A DNA stretch of 64,000 nucleotides from Gleimia coleocanis DSM 15436 (GCF_000159015.1 NZ_DS999545.1:433860-497859), one strand, 5' to 3'; counted from the stretch's first letter, positions 28,661 to 37,252 are shown. Notes: generated from the letters alone by a model not told the origin. Numbers and translations are program-made.

Positions 28661-29572
28661 TTAAAGCCTGCGTGGGGGAACTTTTAACGTGTCACGTGGA
28701 AAGAGAAACCTTAAGTTATGGACGGCTGAGGTTGAGTTTGCCTGCTGCCAATTTAACCGCATGAAGTGTTTTGCGATTTGCCGTAGGTAATCTTCACGTT
28801 GCTTCTCTTTAATAAGAATCTCTGCGTTGCCACTTTGGTATTTGATATTGCCGTCGAATTCTAAAAATAGGTCAGCTTCGGGGAAGTAAAAGTCTACGCG
28901 GACAGTTTGGTTCGGCAAGCGAACTTCAAATTGTTGTATTGGCAACGGCAGACCGGCTTTCAAGAAAGCTACTTTGCACACTGATTCGCCGATAGATTCA
29001 CTCCATGGAGAGATTAGTTCTAAACGCCGATAGACTCGAGGTTTCGCACGAAAATTGCATTGCGTTAATAAATCTTTAGTTTCTTTAAGTAGAACTGCGA
29101 ATTTAGCGTTATAAAGGTCCCTTTGGCGAGCATCTGGCTTCAACACGACGCGAAGTAGAGATTCCGCATTCGCTATGGCACTTGTAACATTGGTTTCTTT
29201 GAGCAGGACTATTAGCAACGCTGGAATTGTCAGGGTTGGGACGCCCTCGTAAATCTCAAAAGCTGAATGTGGAAGAATGTAACGGTGATAGCGGACATCG
29301 TACTGTCCGTTTGTCGAGTATATTTGGCCATGTTTGCGCGTTCCCCGTGTGGTGCCATTTAGGTGGAGTGAAACTGTCTTCGGCACGCTATAGACTGGAA
29401 CATTTCTGAGCACTGCAGCAGATACGCCAGTGATGTATGTATTTGGGTTTGTCGTGTGGGTGATAATATCGCTGATTTTTGCGCGGTGAATTTCACGTGC
29501 CAGTACGTACTGATCTGGATGAGTGGGGACGTATGCGCAGCGGCTGATGCGGAGCAGGGGAGAGTTTTCCAT
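28661..29572 (-). CDS. AbiEi-like / DUF559-type nuclease-fold protein
   Basis: The 303-residue protein has an N-terminal part resembling the AbiEi antitoxin or transcriptional regulator group (THTTNPNTYITGVSAAVLRNVPVY, then HRYILPHSAFEIYEGVPTLTI). The C-terminal part has a VSR/DUF559 PD-(D/E)xK-like pattern: VRVDFYFPEADLFLEFDGNIKY, with a basic segment after it. This architecture is widespread in actinobacteria as an orphan gene; its function is not established. TAAAGT lies six bases before the ATG, so it may be leaderless. It lies within the accessory stretch. Confidence 0.5.
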   Translation of the reverse strand: MENSPLLRISRCAYVPTHPDQYVLAREIHRAKISDIITHTTNPNTYITGVSAAVLRNVPVYSVPKTVSLHLNGTTRGTRKHGQIYSTNGQYDVRYHRYILPHSAFEIYEGVPTLTIPALLIVLLKETNVTSAIANAESLLRVVLKPDARQRDLYNAKFAVLLKETKDLLTQCNFRAKPRVYRRLELISPWSESIGESVCKVAFLKAGLPLPIQQFEVRLPNQTVRVDFYFPEADLFLEFDGNIKYQSGNAEILIKEKQREDYLRQIAKHFMRLNWQQANSTSAVHNLRFLFPRDTLKVPPRRL

Positions 29573-29578
29573 GTCCCT

Positions 29579-29584
29579 ACTTTA
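29579..29584 (-). promoter_or_regulatory. -10 box of a probable leaderless promoter (leftward)
   Basis: On the minus strand TAAAGT, six bases, then the ATG of the AbiEi/DUF559-like gene. A full iterated motif (29596-29603) lies directly upstream, about where the -35 would be. Confidence 0.5.
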
Positions 29585-29595
29585 GTTTTCTTTCC

Positions 29596-29603
29596 CGAGG
29601 GCG
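29596..29603 (+). repeat. Iterated motif CGAGGGCG between two leftward genes
   Basis: TTTTCTTTCCCGAGGGCGGT is a full copy, placed upstream of the gene ending the accessory block. Confidence 0.85.
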
Positions 29604-29719
29604 GTAAGTGTCGCTTACAGAACTGTGGAAAACCCTTGCTCGTGAAGCCACCTGTGTACACAGTCGTAGCCAAGGTTTGCCGCGATAGCAGTGAAGGCTT
29701 GGCAGGTGACGTGCGAATG

Positions 29720-30499
29720 TTAGTTTTCTGGGGCGGTGAGGTCTTGGTGGGCTTTGAGGATTTCGAGTTTTAGTGGTGGGCTTTGGGTTTGGTGGGTTCC
29801 GTTGAAGCGTAGGGTTATGTTGTTTAAGGTTACTTCTGCGTCCCAGGTGGTGGTGAGTGTTGGGTAGTAGATGCCGGTTTTGTTGTAGGGGTGGGTTACG
29901 GTCTGGTTGGGGTAGGGGCTGCCGGGGTCTTGGGTTTGTAGTTGGGTGCCGTCTCCGAAGTTGTAGGTGTAGGATTGGGGGATCCATTTGATGTTTACGT
30001 TGCCGAGTTCGGAGTCTAGGGTTTGGGTTTGTGGGGTGTTGGTGGTGTAGAAGATGCTGGGGATGTTGATGATTGCCCAGCCTTGGGAGGGTTGGGTGTT
30101 GAGGGTTTGTGGTGTGGGGGTGGTGGTGAAGAGGGTGGTGATGGCGGTGTCGATGGGGTTTGGGGTTGTGGGTGTGTTGGTTTCAGCGTTGGTTGGTGGT
30201 GGGGTGGTTTTGTTGGGGCGTTTGCAGATGTATTGGGAGTTTTTGCTGTAGGTGTTGGGGAGGCAGTTTAGTTGGATGAGGTCGATTTCTGCGGGGGCGT
30301 TGTTGAGTAGGTGGAGTTCGTATCCGTCGGGTGAGTAACCATGAAACTGATCAGAACGACCCGTATAAACGATTCCTTGGTTGTTATCTTTATGGTTCTT
30401 TTCGTCTGTTCCTGGGGTTTCGAGAGCTTGCGCAGCCGAGGAAAGAAAAACGATAAACGTCATCGCTAAAAATATGCTCTTAATTAGTTTGTGGAACAT
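29720..30499 (-). CDS. Secreted PKD-domain protein
   Basis: The ATG at 30499 follows GAGGAATAAA, which itself contains the stop of the upstream lipoprotein gene, so the two are coupled. Residues 1-24 form a Sec signal peptide (ending AAQA). A Thr/Pro/Asn-rich linker (residues 95-150) leads to a PKD-like module, with QSYTYNFGDGT and HPYNKTGIYYPTL. The mature protein (about 235 residues) should be outside the membrane; no anchor is visible. Such PKD proteins recur in actinobacteria beside DUF6318 lipoproteins and pilus loci; function is unknown. The coding strand is markedly A/C-rich. Confidence 0.7.
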   Translation of the reverse strand: MFHKLIKSIFLAMTFIVFLSSAAQALETPGTDEKNHKDNNQGIVYTGRSDQFHGYSPDGYELHLLNNAPAEIDLIQLNCLPNTYSKNSQYICKRPNKTTPPPTNAETNTPTTPNPIDTAITTLFTTTPTPQTLNTQPSQGWAIINIPSIFYTTNTPQTQTLDSELGNVNIKWIPQSYTYNFGDGTQLQTQDPGSPYPNQTVTHPYNKTGIYYPTLTTTWDAEVTLNNITLRFNGTHQTQSPPLKLEILKAHQDLTAPEN

Positions 30500-30500
30500 T

Positions 30501-31223
30501 TTATTCCTCGACGGATCCAGCAACTACTAGCCAATGGTTGTCAACGAAACTCAGGTTGATACGTGCTACATCCTGATCAGCTGAAAATCGAGTGACAGTA
30601 CTAGCGGTTTTTGAGAAACCAAAATGCGCGGTTGAGTTATATTCGACTCTAAAAGAGACCTCACCTTTGCTTTCTTTGCCATCAGGGATACCCACTCCAA
30701 TAATTTGAACGGAGTTGACGTGATAATCAGCTATCCATTCTTCATTGGTTTCATTTGTCTTAATCGATTGTGCGATTCCACTACAAAATTTAGATTCTGA
30801 TGAACAGTATTTTTCTAGGTCAGCGGTATCACCTGAAACGTATGCGTATGCAAGCAAATGTTCCAGGTAGATTGCTACTGCTTCGGCGCCTTCTTGGGTG
30901 TGTTCGTAGCCTTTGGCAGGGTATTCAGGTTTAGGGTACTTCAGGTTCGCAGTTGGTCGTGGCAGTGGTTTCGTAGCTTTCCACACGTTAGGGTCATTGG
31001 TGGGTTTAAGGACTCCCGTGTCTTTCCACGCTTGAATCTGCTCATCAACGGTGGCGTTTTCAATTACTTCTACGGGTTTTACTGTTTCGGTTTTGTTTTG
31101 AACCTGCTGGTGTTTTATTTCCGTGGCGCTGTTGGTGGGATTGGTTTCACTGCAGGCTGTTAGGGAGGCTGTTGTGGTTAGGAGTAGTAGCGTTATTAAT
31201 GCGGGGAGAGGGTTTTTATGCAT
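30501..31223 (-). CDS. DUF6318-like lipoprotein
   Basis: The N-terminus is a lipoprotein signal with the lipobox LTAC (Cys at residue 24). The mature part has the region PEYPAKGYEHTQEGAEAVAIYLEHLLAYAYVSGDTADL, which resembles actinobacterial DUF6318 lipoproteins; the C-terminal half has an NTF2-like feel (LVVAG end). Length is 240. It lies directly upstream of, and overlaps the RBS of, the PKD protein gene. The function of the family is unknown; family assignment is from memory of its pattern. Confidence 0.6.
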   Translation of the reverse strand: MHKNPLPALITLLLLTTTASLTACSETNPTNSATEIKHQQVQNKTETVKPVEVIENATVDEQIQAWKDTGVLKPTNDPNVWKATKPLPRPTANLKYPKPEYPAKGYEHTQEGAEAVAIYLEHLLAYAYVSGDTADLEKYCSSESKFCSGIAQSIKTNETNEEWIADYHVNSVQIIGVGIPDGKESKGEVSFRVEYNSTAHFGFSKTASTVTRFSADQDVARINLSFVDNHWLVVAGSVEE

Positions 31224-31325
31224 GTCATCTTCCTTGAGTACATGTTGTTACCTATTACTTTAAGGATATTACGCGTAGGCATAAAGTGAAACCAGATTTA
31301 AAAACCTGTGGATAAGTTTTATCGT

Positions 31326-32030
31326 ATGGTTACATTTGCTGACCGCCCTCGGGAAAATAATGAAAATTATTCTGTCAGTGCACGGTTTTATGCTGATTTT
31401 ATGAAGAAAAAGAAGAATCAGAAGAAGGGAAGCGACGTAGCGCATCTCGCACAGCTCGGGCCGGGTGAGGGGGCGGCAGGTGAGCGGTGGCGTATTGAGG
31501 CTGAATCGGCTCCGCAGACTTTGTTTGAGGTAGTGGAGCGTTTCCGCCGCAATCAGCATTGCGAGCACGGTATTTATAAGTATGTGAAGTTCTGTGACCT
31601 TGATGGCGTGGCTAAGTCAGCGGCAGTGGTGGATAGGAGCCGGCGCGGCAATGCCACCGCGCGAATCTGTTGGGAGCAGCTACAGTCTTTGGCGTGTTAT
31701 TTGAATGCGTTGGAAGAAGGGCGGTTCCAAGGTGGTTTTAAACAATACTTGGACTCGGACAAGGTACAGGGCGTGAAAGTGCCTGCGAAGCAGTTTCGCG
31801 CGCAGGAAAGCGATACTGTGCGTAAGGCAGGGAAGTTCCGGGCGCAACGGCGTTTCAAAGTGCCACAGGAGTTATCCTCTGACGGCGTTTACGAAATGAA
31901 ACGGCATTTCGCGTTGGGGGTGGGAAACTCGGTGGCTCCGCGCATGTACTTCGAGCTGGACACGAATCAGCATTTCACCGCGTACATCGGGTATCTGGGT
32001 CCGCACTTGGATAACTTGCATACCAACTGA
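31326..32030 (+). CDS. Protein of unknown function
   Basis: I do not recognise this 234-residue protein. It has a Lys-rich N-terminal stretch (KKKKNQKKG), a central part with FRRNQHCEHGIYKYVKFCD and a soluble, basic character; no signal peptide or membrane segment is seen. Start choice is uncertain: GTG 31308 or ATG 31326. I prefer 31326 because TAAGTT ends seven bases before it, fitting the leaderless pattern seen elsewhere. It is convergent with the helicase gene and unlinked to the lipoprotein gene, which runs the other way. Confidence 0.6.
   Translation: MVTFADRPRENNENYSVSARFYADFMKKKKNQKKGSDVAHLAQLGPGEGAAGERWRIEAESAPQTLFEVVERFRRNQHCEHGIYKYVKFCDLDGVAKSAAVVDRSRRGNATARICWEQLQSLACYLNALEEGRFQGGFKQYLDSDKVQGVKVPAKQFRAQESDTVRKAGKFRAQRRFKVPQELSSDGVYEMKRHFALGVGNSVAPRMYFELDTNQHFTAYIGYLGPHLDNLHTN
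31344..31351 (-). repeat. Iterated motif CGAGGGCG at the start of a hypothetical gene
   Basis: Minus-strand reading ATTATTTTCCCGAGGGCGGT, a full copy. It falls in codons 7-9 of the rightward gene at 31326. Confidence 0.8.
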
Positions 32031-32077
32031 GCGGGCACTTTTTGCATTCCCAAGGGCGGTGGGCGCTAACTAAAAGC

Positions 32078-35000
32078 TCAGGAAGCCACTGCTCGCGCTT
32101 GTTTGTAAATCTGCGGGGACAATGGGTTTTCTAAAGCCCAGGTTACAGACATAGGCTTCGAGCCTTCAGAGGATACAAATCGCGTTGGTCCGCAGAATGT
32201 ATAGGGTGCGCCATCACTGATTTCGTCTTTCTTGCTGTTTCGTACAAAGAGAGCGATACTCCATCCCAACTCATCATGCCGCATGTAACGTTGTCCGGTT
32301 GGAGACTGTGGAGAAGTAATATTTTGAGATTGCCAATGGAAGAGATTTTCAGTGATAGCGTAGTCCTCATATGCAATGTCGCTTTCACCCTTCTGTAAGG
32401 TTACTAACAACGTATCAACGTTCTCGGTAGGAGACGACCATACGCCTTCCCGGATAGTCTCAGGGCAAGGGAAAGCTCCGGTTTTGCTTTCTTTAAATTC
32501 AAAGCCAAGTTTGAATGCCGCTAAAAGCTCATTGCGAGTGTATTTAGCATCTAAAAATAGAGGATATTTTGCTAGATGCCCGATTGGTGCGCGATGAACT
32601 TCGCGGCTCTTATCTACCCTGTATTCCATTACCTCTACGATTTCCGAAGCAATACGCGGAAATTTTCTTAGCAGAGTAATAGCTTCATCTGGTGATGTAA
32701 ACCGTAAACCATTTGTTTTTCCGCTCGGCCACACGTTGAAAATCAGCATATGAGCATACAACTTCATACGTTCACTTAGGTGCGCGTACGAAGTGTAGTC
32801 GCCAACTAACAAGAACTTGTATGCAGCTAACCTCTCTGCGTCATCCACATGTGTGAAAGACCGGATACGAGCAGAGATTTCAGCTCCCTCACGATCAGTA
32901 ACTTTTTGAGTTGTAGCGTACTCACGCAGTCGGTCAAAAGTGAGCCGAACAGTTTTGTCAGTTACTGAGTGCTTCACACCCAGGCTATAAATATCCCAAA
33001 GTTCTCGGTTAGAGAACTCAAGAAACTCTGCGAGGGAAAATCTACGTAGTACCTCAAGGTCAGTAGATTGTGCGAGTTCTCGGAGTTCTTGCGAGAGATT
33101 CTTCATTGTAGGTTTAAGAGTACGCTTTAAAGATTTCAAAACAATATCTTGCGAAACCTTATCGAACTCAACGTAGACACCAGGAGGAAGCGAAGTAAAA
33201 CCTTCCTCAATGGATTTAATTAAACGCCCACGAGAATTTCCTGAAAGGACTTTAAACTTTGCGTCGAACTTGAAATCTTTATTCTGGTTCCCTACAAAAT
33301 CAAGCACTGTTAGGAGGTCTTTGCCAAACGAGCGACGCAAACCTCGGCCGAGTTGCTGTAAGAAAATAGTAGAAGACTGAGTGGGGCGCAACATCAATAG
33401 AGTGTCTACTTCAGGAATATCAACACCCTCGTTGAAAATATCTACAGCGCAGATGACACGTAGTGTTCCCTCGCGCAGCGCGGTAATGTGAGTATCGCGG
33501 TTTTCAGTTTTTGCAGTCACAGCTGCTGCAGGAAGATTCACACGGTTAAAACAATCTGCCATGTAGTTAGCATGTTCAACGGAAGCGCAGAAACAGATTG
33601 CGCGCATCGTATCTGGGGAAGGAACTTTATCGCGGATAGCCCGCATAATGATATCAGCACGATGTTCATTTCCGACATACAAGTCATTCAACGATTTGAC
33701 ATCATATTCGCCTTTAGAAAGGCGAACCTTAGAAAGGTCAGTATCATCAGAATTCACAAAGTAATGGAATGGGACAAGAAGGTCAGCATTCAGAGCATCC
33801 CAAAGACGTAGTTCGGAAGCAATACGCCCTGAGAAGAACTCCACAGCAACATTCGTGCCATCACCACGTTCAGGGGTGGCGGTAAGTCCAAGTAATTCTT
33901 GTGGCGCGAAGTGTTCAATCAACTTCTTATAAGTCGGTGCACTTGCGTGGTGGAATTCGTCGATTATGATCAGATCGAAGAAGTCATTTGGAAACCCTTC
34001 AAGAGTTTTTGAGTGCAGAGACTGAATGGAAGCAAAGACTAGATTGCCATGTTCTGCAAGTAATCTTGAGTCGAGTGAATTCAACGCGAAGTTATCCGTC
34101 GTAGAAATCCCAAGATTAGATACTTTTACAACGTCGATGAACGTTTTCCGGGCTTGTTTAAGGATTTCTTGGCGATGCGCAACAAAGAGAGTACGAGGGG
34201 AGCGCCCCGTGTTCTTCATGAACCTCTCACGTAGGCGTTTGTAATCTAAAGCAGCAATTACTGTTTTGCCAGTCCCGGTTGCTGCGACAAGTAAGTTTCG
34301 ATGATGTCCATTTTCGCGCTCAGCTTCTAATTCACTCAGCATGATTTTTTGGTGCTCAAATGGAGTTACTTCAAGGAGAGAGAACTCTTCAATAAAAGAC
34401 CTGTCATTCAGCGCTGTAGCCGTATTGTATCCCTTTGCGCGCCTAATCGCTTCGTCAAATTTCTCCGCGTCTTTGTCAGGCTCATAAAGCTCGTATTCAG
34501 GGCTGTTCCAATAAGAGTCAAACATAGAACGGAACTTAGAAAACACTTCGGGAACATTAGCTTCAGTTAGCCGCACATTCCATTCGGCTCCGCTCTGCAT
34601 CGCTGCTTTGGAGAGATTAGAAGAACCAATATATGCGGTACTAAAACCAGTTTTACGGTGGATTAACCATGATTTCGCGTGTAAGCGGGTGCGCTCAGAG
34701 TTATATGAAACTTTTACTTGAACACCGTACTCGCGCACTAATTTATCTAATACACGACGTTCAGTAGAACCTGTGTAGGTCGAGGTAATAATGCGTACTG
34801 GAATACCGCGGTCACGTAGTTTTTGGAACTGTTGATAGAGCGTATGCATAGATGAAGCGCGGATAAAAGCAATAACTGCATCTACTTGGTCAGCAGAATC
34901 AAACTCTGAGGTAAGTTCCTGTTCTAACGACGGATCGTTTGGCGCATTTGTGATTAGGTTTGCGTTGGAAAGGTTCGTGGCAGGGCGTCGTGTTTTTGCT

Positions 35001-35341
35001 GAATCAGGACGTTCTTTAATCTCAGCCAAATACTCGAGTTGGTTTTTAGCTGAAATTTTGAGGGAAACCTCTTTGTGCGCATCGCTAGAAGACACATGAG
35101 AAACTGAAGACAGAACGGAAGCGATGATAGATGGCCATTCTTTCTTCGAAACAGTTGAAAGTAGGTATTCTAATCGGGTCGAAAAATATTGGCTAAAAGC
35201 CTTTGGAAGTTCGTTCTCGTCTAGTTTTCCAAATACAGCTACCTCATCAAGTTTTTGCTCTGCAATCTGGGCTTCAAGAACTTCATCTACGAGGTTTTCA
35301 TATAAGCCAGGGCAAAGTTCTGAGTAGTTGTGAATGCTCAC
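32078..35341 (-). CDS. PLD-fold / superfamily 2 helicase / DUF3427 protein
   Basis: This 1087-residue protein combines three parts. A phospholipase-D-like module (about residues 150-280) has HAKSWLIH and IGSSNLSK; the Asp of the usual HxKx4D is replaced by His. An SF2 helicase core follows: Walker A ATGTGKT (354-360), DEFH (461-464), TATP (487-490) and QQLGRGLRR. A DUF3427 region (about 720 to the end) completes it. The family is linked with DNA processing and often sits in defence or mobile regions. The GTG start has AGAGGT upstream. It is 18 bases downstream of the PemK-like gene, so they form an operon. Confidence 0.88.
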   Translation of the reverse strand: MSIHNYSELCPGLYENLVDEVLEAQIAEQKLDEVAVFGKLDENELPKAFSQYFSTRLEYLLSTVSKKEWPSIIASVLSSVSHVSSSDAHKEVSLKISAKNQLEYLAEIKERPDSAKTRRPATNLSNANLITNAPNDPSLEQELTSEFDSADQVDAVIAFIRASSMHTLYQQFQKLRDRGIPVRIITSTYTGSTERRVLDKLVREYGVQVKVSYNSERTRLHAKSWLIHRKTGFSTAYIGSSNLSKAAMQSGAEWNVRLTEANVPEVFSKFRSMFDSYWNSPEYELYEPDKDAEKFDEAIRRAKGYNTATALNDRSFIEEFSLLEVTPFEHQKIMLSELEAERENGHHRNLLVAATGTGKTVIAALDYKRLRERFMKNTGRSPRTLFVAHRQEILKQARKTFIDVVKVSNLGISTTDNFALNSLDSRLLAEHGNLVFASIQSLHSKTLEGFPNDFFDLIIIDEFHHASAPTYKKLIEHFAPQELLGLTATPERGDGTNVAVEFFSGRIASELRLWDALNADLLVPFHYFVNSDDTDLSKVRLSKGEYDVKSLNDLYVGNEHRADIIMRAIRDKVPSPDTMRAICFCASVEHANYMADCFNRVNLPAAAVTAKTENRDTHITALREGTLRVICAVDIFNEGVDIPEVDTLLMLRPTQSSTIFLQQLGRGLRRSFGKDLLTVLDFVGNQNKDFKFDAKFKVLSGNSRGRLIKSIEEGFTSLPPGVYVEFDKVSQDIVLKSLKRTLKPTMKNLSQELRELAQSTDLEVLRRFSLAEFLEFSNRELWDIYSLGVKHSVTDKTVRLTFDRLREYATTQKVTDREGAEISARIRSFTHVDDAERLAAYKFLLVGDYTSYAHLSERMKLYAHMLIFNVWPSGKTNGLRFTSPDEAITLLRKFPRIASEIVEVMEYRVDKSREVHRAPIGHLAKYPLFLDAKYTRNELLAAFKLGFEFKESKTGAFPCPETIREGVWSSPTENVDTLLVTLQKGESDIAYEDYAITENLFHWQSQNITSPQSPTGQRYMRHDELGWSIALFVRNSKKDEISDGAPYTFCGPTRFVSSEGSKPMSVTWALENPLSPQIYKQARAVAS

Positions 35342-35359
35342 AAAGATACCTCTATACGT

Positions 35360-35899
35360 CTACCGCAACGCTTTAATCGCGGTTACTACTTTCTTATATG
35401 TGGTTTCATTGACGCGTCCGCCCTCGCGACGGACTGCGTGCGCGGGGACGAAAACGAAACGGTCTAAGCGGACTTCCGAATTACGGTGCTGTCTGTCCCA
35501 GCTGCCGGTGCCGATGTCCATCCAGCGACGCCCCCAGCGAGTTTCTTTAAAATCCTTATGATTTTTGGAAGTCATTTGTGCGCAGACGAACCCGTTTTGT
35601 ATTTCTGCTAGTACTAGCACGGGCCGGTCTTTGCCTTGTGTGGGGTTATCTTCATAGGGAACCCATGCCCAGACTACTTCGCCGGGGTCTGCGTTGCCAT
35701 CTTGTGAAGGACGGTATTCAAAATCTGGTAGGGGCATGTTTTCGGGAAGGAAATATGAGTCGTGGGGGACGGGAGCATCGCTGTGGGGGTCGGATGGTTG
35801 CGGTTTTTCTTTCTTTGAGCCCTTTTTCTTAGAGCGTTCTCCACCCGGTGCGAGAATCAAAGTTACTATGTCTAGTAACAGATCAAGTAGGAAGTTCAC
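35360..35899 (-). CDS. PemK/MazF-like toxin-family protein with N-terminal hydrophobic segment
   Basis: The C-terminal 110 residues match the PemK/MazF fold: EVVWAWVPYEDNPTQGKDRPVLVL, then VCAQMTSKNHKD and VRLDRFVFVPAHAV. Members are usually ribonucleases of toxin-antitoxin pairs. Residues 1-20 are strongly hydrophobic (MNFLLDLLLDIVTLIL), followed by a Lys/Pro-rich linker, so the protein may be membrane-associated. No antitoxin gene is adjacent. The GTG start at 35899 follows AAGGAG. Length is 179. It leads the operon with the PLD-helicase. An iterated motif lies near its 3' end (35419-35426). Confidence 0.8.
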   Translation of the reverse strand: MNFLLDLLLDIVTLILAPGGERSKKKGSKKEKPQPSDPHSDAPVPHDSYFLPENMPLPDFEYRPSQDGNADPGEVVWAWVPYEDNPTQGKDRPVLVLAEIQNGFVCAQMTSKNHKDFKETRWGRRWMDIGTGSWDRQHRNSEVRLDRFVFVPAHAVRREGGRVNETTYKKVVTAIKALR

Positions 35900-36103
35900 G
35901 ACATCTCCTTCGACGTTTATACCTATTACTAATTAGTTTAGCGATGCGCTCTGACAAAATCAGCAGTAGTGAATGAACAACCAATTGAGAAAGCCCTGTA
36001 GGTATTCCTGGATTGTCAATAGAACGTAAAGCGCTCGCGGGGTTTCGCCTGCTAAATCACAGGTTTTTAGTTCGCGGGTGAAAGCTAAAATCAATAAACT
36101 AGT

Positions 36104-36109
36104 TAAGTT
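36104..36109 (+). promoter_or_regulatory. Possible -10 box for the EamA transporter gene
   Basis: TAAGTT ends five bases before the ATG at 36115. No Shine-Dalgarno sequence is clear. The rest of the 215-base gap from 35900 shows nothing recognisable. Confidence 0.35.
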
Positions 36110-36114
36110 GGAAA

Positions 36115-37062
36115 ATGTCTGAAGAAAGTCATGAGGCGCACGCTGTGAAAACGCGTAAAGAGTTTATGCCGGTTCTGGCTCTGTTAGTTGCATCCGCGAT
36201 TTGGGGTTCGACCTTCATTGTCATTAAGGATCTGGTTGCTGAGATTTCTCCTTACGACATGTTGGGTGTGCGTTATGTGATTACTTCTGTGATTATGGCT
36301 GCGATTTTCTTCCCAACTTTACGTAAGGCTGACCGTGATACTTGGAAACACGGGATGGTTGTTGGCCTGATTTTTGGTGTGGGCCAGGTTTTTCAGACTG
36401 TTGGTATTTCGATGACTCCGGCGTCTACGGCTGGTTTTATTACGGGGATGTACATCATTATTATTCCGCTTTTAATGTTGGTGATGTATGGGGTGATTCC
36501 TAGTCGTTATGTTTTGATTTCGACATTTTTGGCGTTGCTGGGTATGGGGATTTTAAGTTTGAATGGCTGGCATATTGGCTGGGGTGAGCTGATTGTTTTA
36601 GCTTCTGCGGGTTTTTTTGCTTTGCATATGATTTTGTTGGGGCGTTGGTCTACTGAGCGGACTTCTTTCCAGTTGACGATTATTCAGATTTTCGGGTTGA
36701 CTTTGGTGTCTGTGGTGACTGCGGTTCCTGGTGGGGTAGAGCTTCCTAAGTCCACTGCCGGTTGGGTTGCGCTGATTTACTTGATTGTGTTCGCGTCTGT
36801 TTTGGCATTGTTTATTCAGACTTGGGCGCAGTCTAAAGTGAGTCCAACTCGGACTGGTGTGGTGATGGCTACGGAACCTGTTTTTGCGGCTGCTTTTGCG
36901 ATTCAGTTTGGTGGCGAGTCTTTGACTTTGCGCATGGTGTTGGGTGGCGCGTTGATTTTGTTGGCGATGATTGTTTCTGAGTTGCGGCCGTCTCATGGCA
37001 CTTATGAGGATCGTTTGACTACGGATCGTCCGGCTGAGGAGAAGGAGCATGCGGATAATTAG
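36115..37062 (+). CDS. EamA/DMT-family transporter
   Basis: The protein has ten hydrophobic segments in two halves and the EamA signature near the N-terminus (VASAIWGSTFIVIKDLVAEISPYDMLGVRYVI). DMT transporters export or import amino acids, metabolites or drugs; the substrate cannot be inferred. Length is 315. The C-terminus (SHGTYEDRLTTDRPAEEKEHADN) is charged and cytoplasmic. It is a single gene; a copy of the iterated motif begins five bases after its stop. Confidence 0.88.
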   Translation: MSEESHEAHAVKTRKEFMPVLALLVASAIWGSTFIVIKDLVAEISPYDMLGVRYVITSVIMAAIFFPTLRKADRDTWKHGMVVGLIFGVGQVFQTVGISMTPASTAGFITGMYIIIIPLLMLVMYGVIPSRYVLISTFLALLGMGILSLNGWHIGWGELIVLASAGFFALHMILLGRWSTERTSFQLTIIQIFGLTLVSVVTAVPGGVELPKSTAGWVALIYLIVFASVLALFIQTWAQSKVSPTRTGVVMATEPVFAAAFAIQFGGESLTLRMVLGGALILLAMIVSELRPSHGTYEDRLTTDRPAEEKEHADN

Positions 37063-37067
37063 TTTTC

Positions 37068-37075
37068 CGAGGGCG
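37068..37075 (+). repeat. Iterated motif CGAGGGCG after the EamA gene
   Basis: TTAGTTTTCCGAGGGCGGTC begins at the stop codon of the EamA gene. Confidence 0.8.
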
Positions 37076-37223
37076 GTCTTTTAAGGTTTTAGTTTTCTTT
37101 TTATTTTCGTGGTTTTAGGTTGCGTCCAGCAGGTGAGAAAAGTCATTCTGATACGCAATTGTTATAAACGATTCTTTTCCCTTATTTTACGTTCCTTTTA
37201 CTATTTTAAGTTTATTTAATTAC

Positions 37224-37252
37224 TTGAAACTGGTTTGTTTCCTGAATAAATA
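37224..37252 (+). promoter_or_regulatory. Promoter of the subtilase gene
   Basis: TTGAAA (37224-37229), 17 bases, TAAATA (37247-37252) fits a standard sigma-70-type promoter with a leader of about 37 bases. The surrounding 230 bases are A+T-rich. Confidence 0.55.

Noticed and set aside
30023..30271. Plus-strand Gly/Val-rich ORFs over the PKD gene
   Set aside because: Low-complexity reverse reading of the Thr/Pro/Asn-rich PKD gene.
32046..32060. TTCCCAAGGGCGGT after the 31326 gene as a motif copy
   Set aside because: One mismatch in the core; it may be a decayed copy, so it was left out of the count.
28400..36000. Prophage or integrated element
   Set aside because: No integrase, capsid, terminase or attachment repeat is visible.
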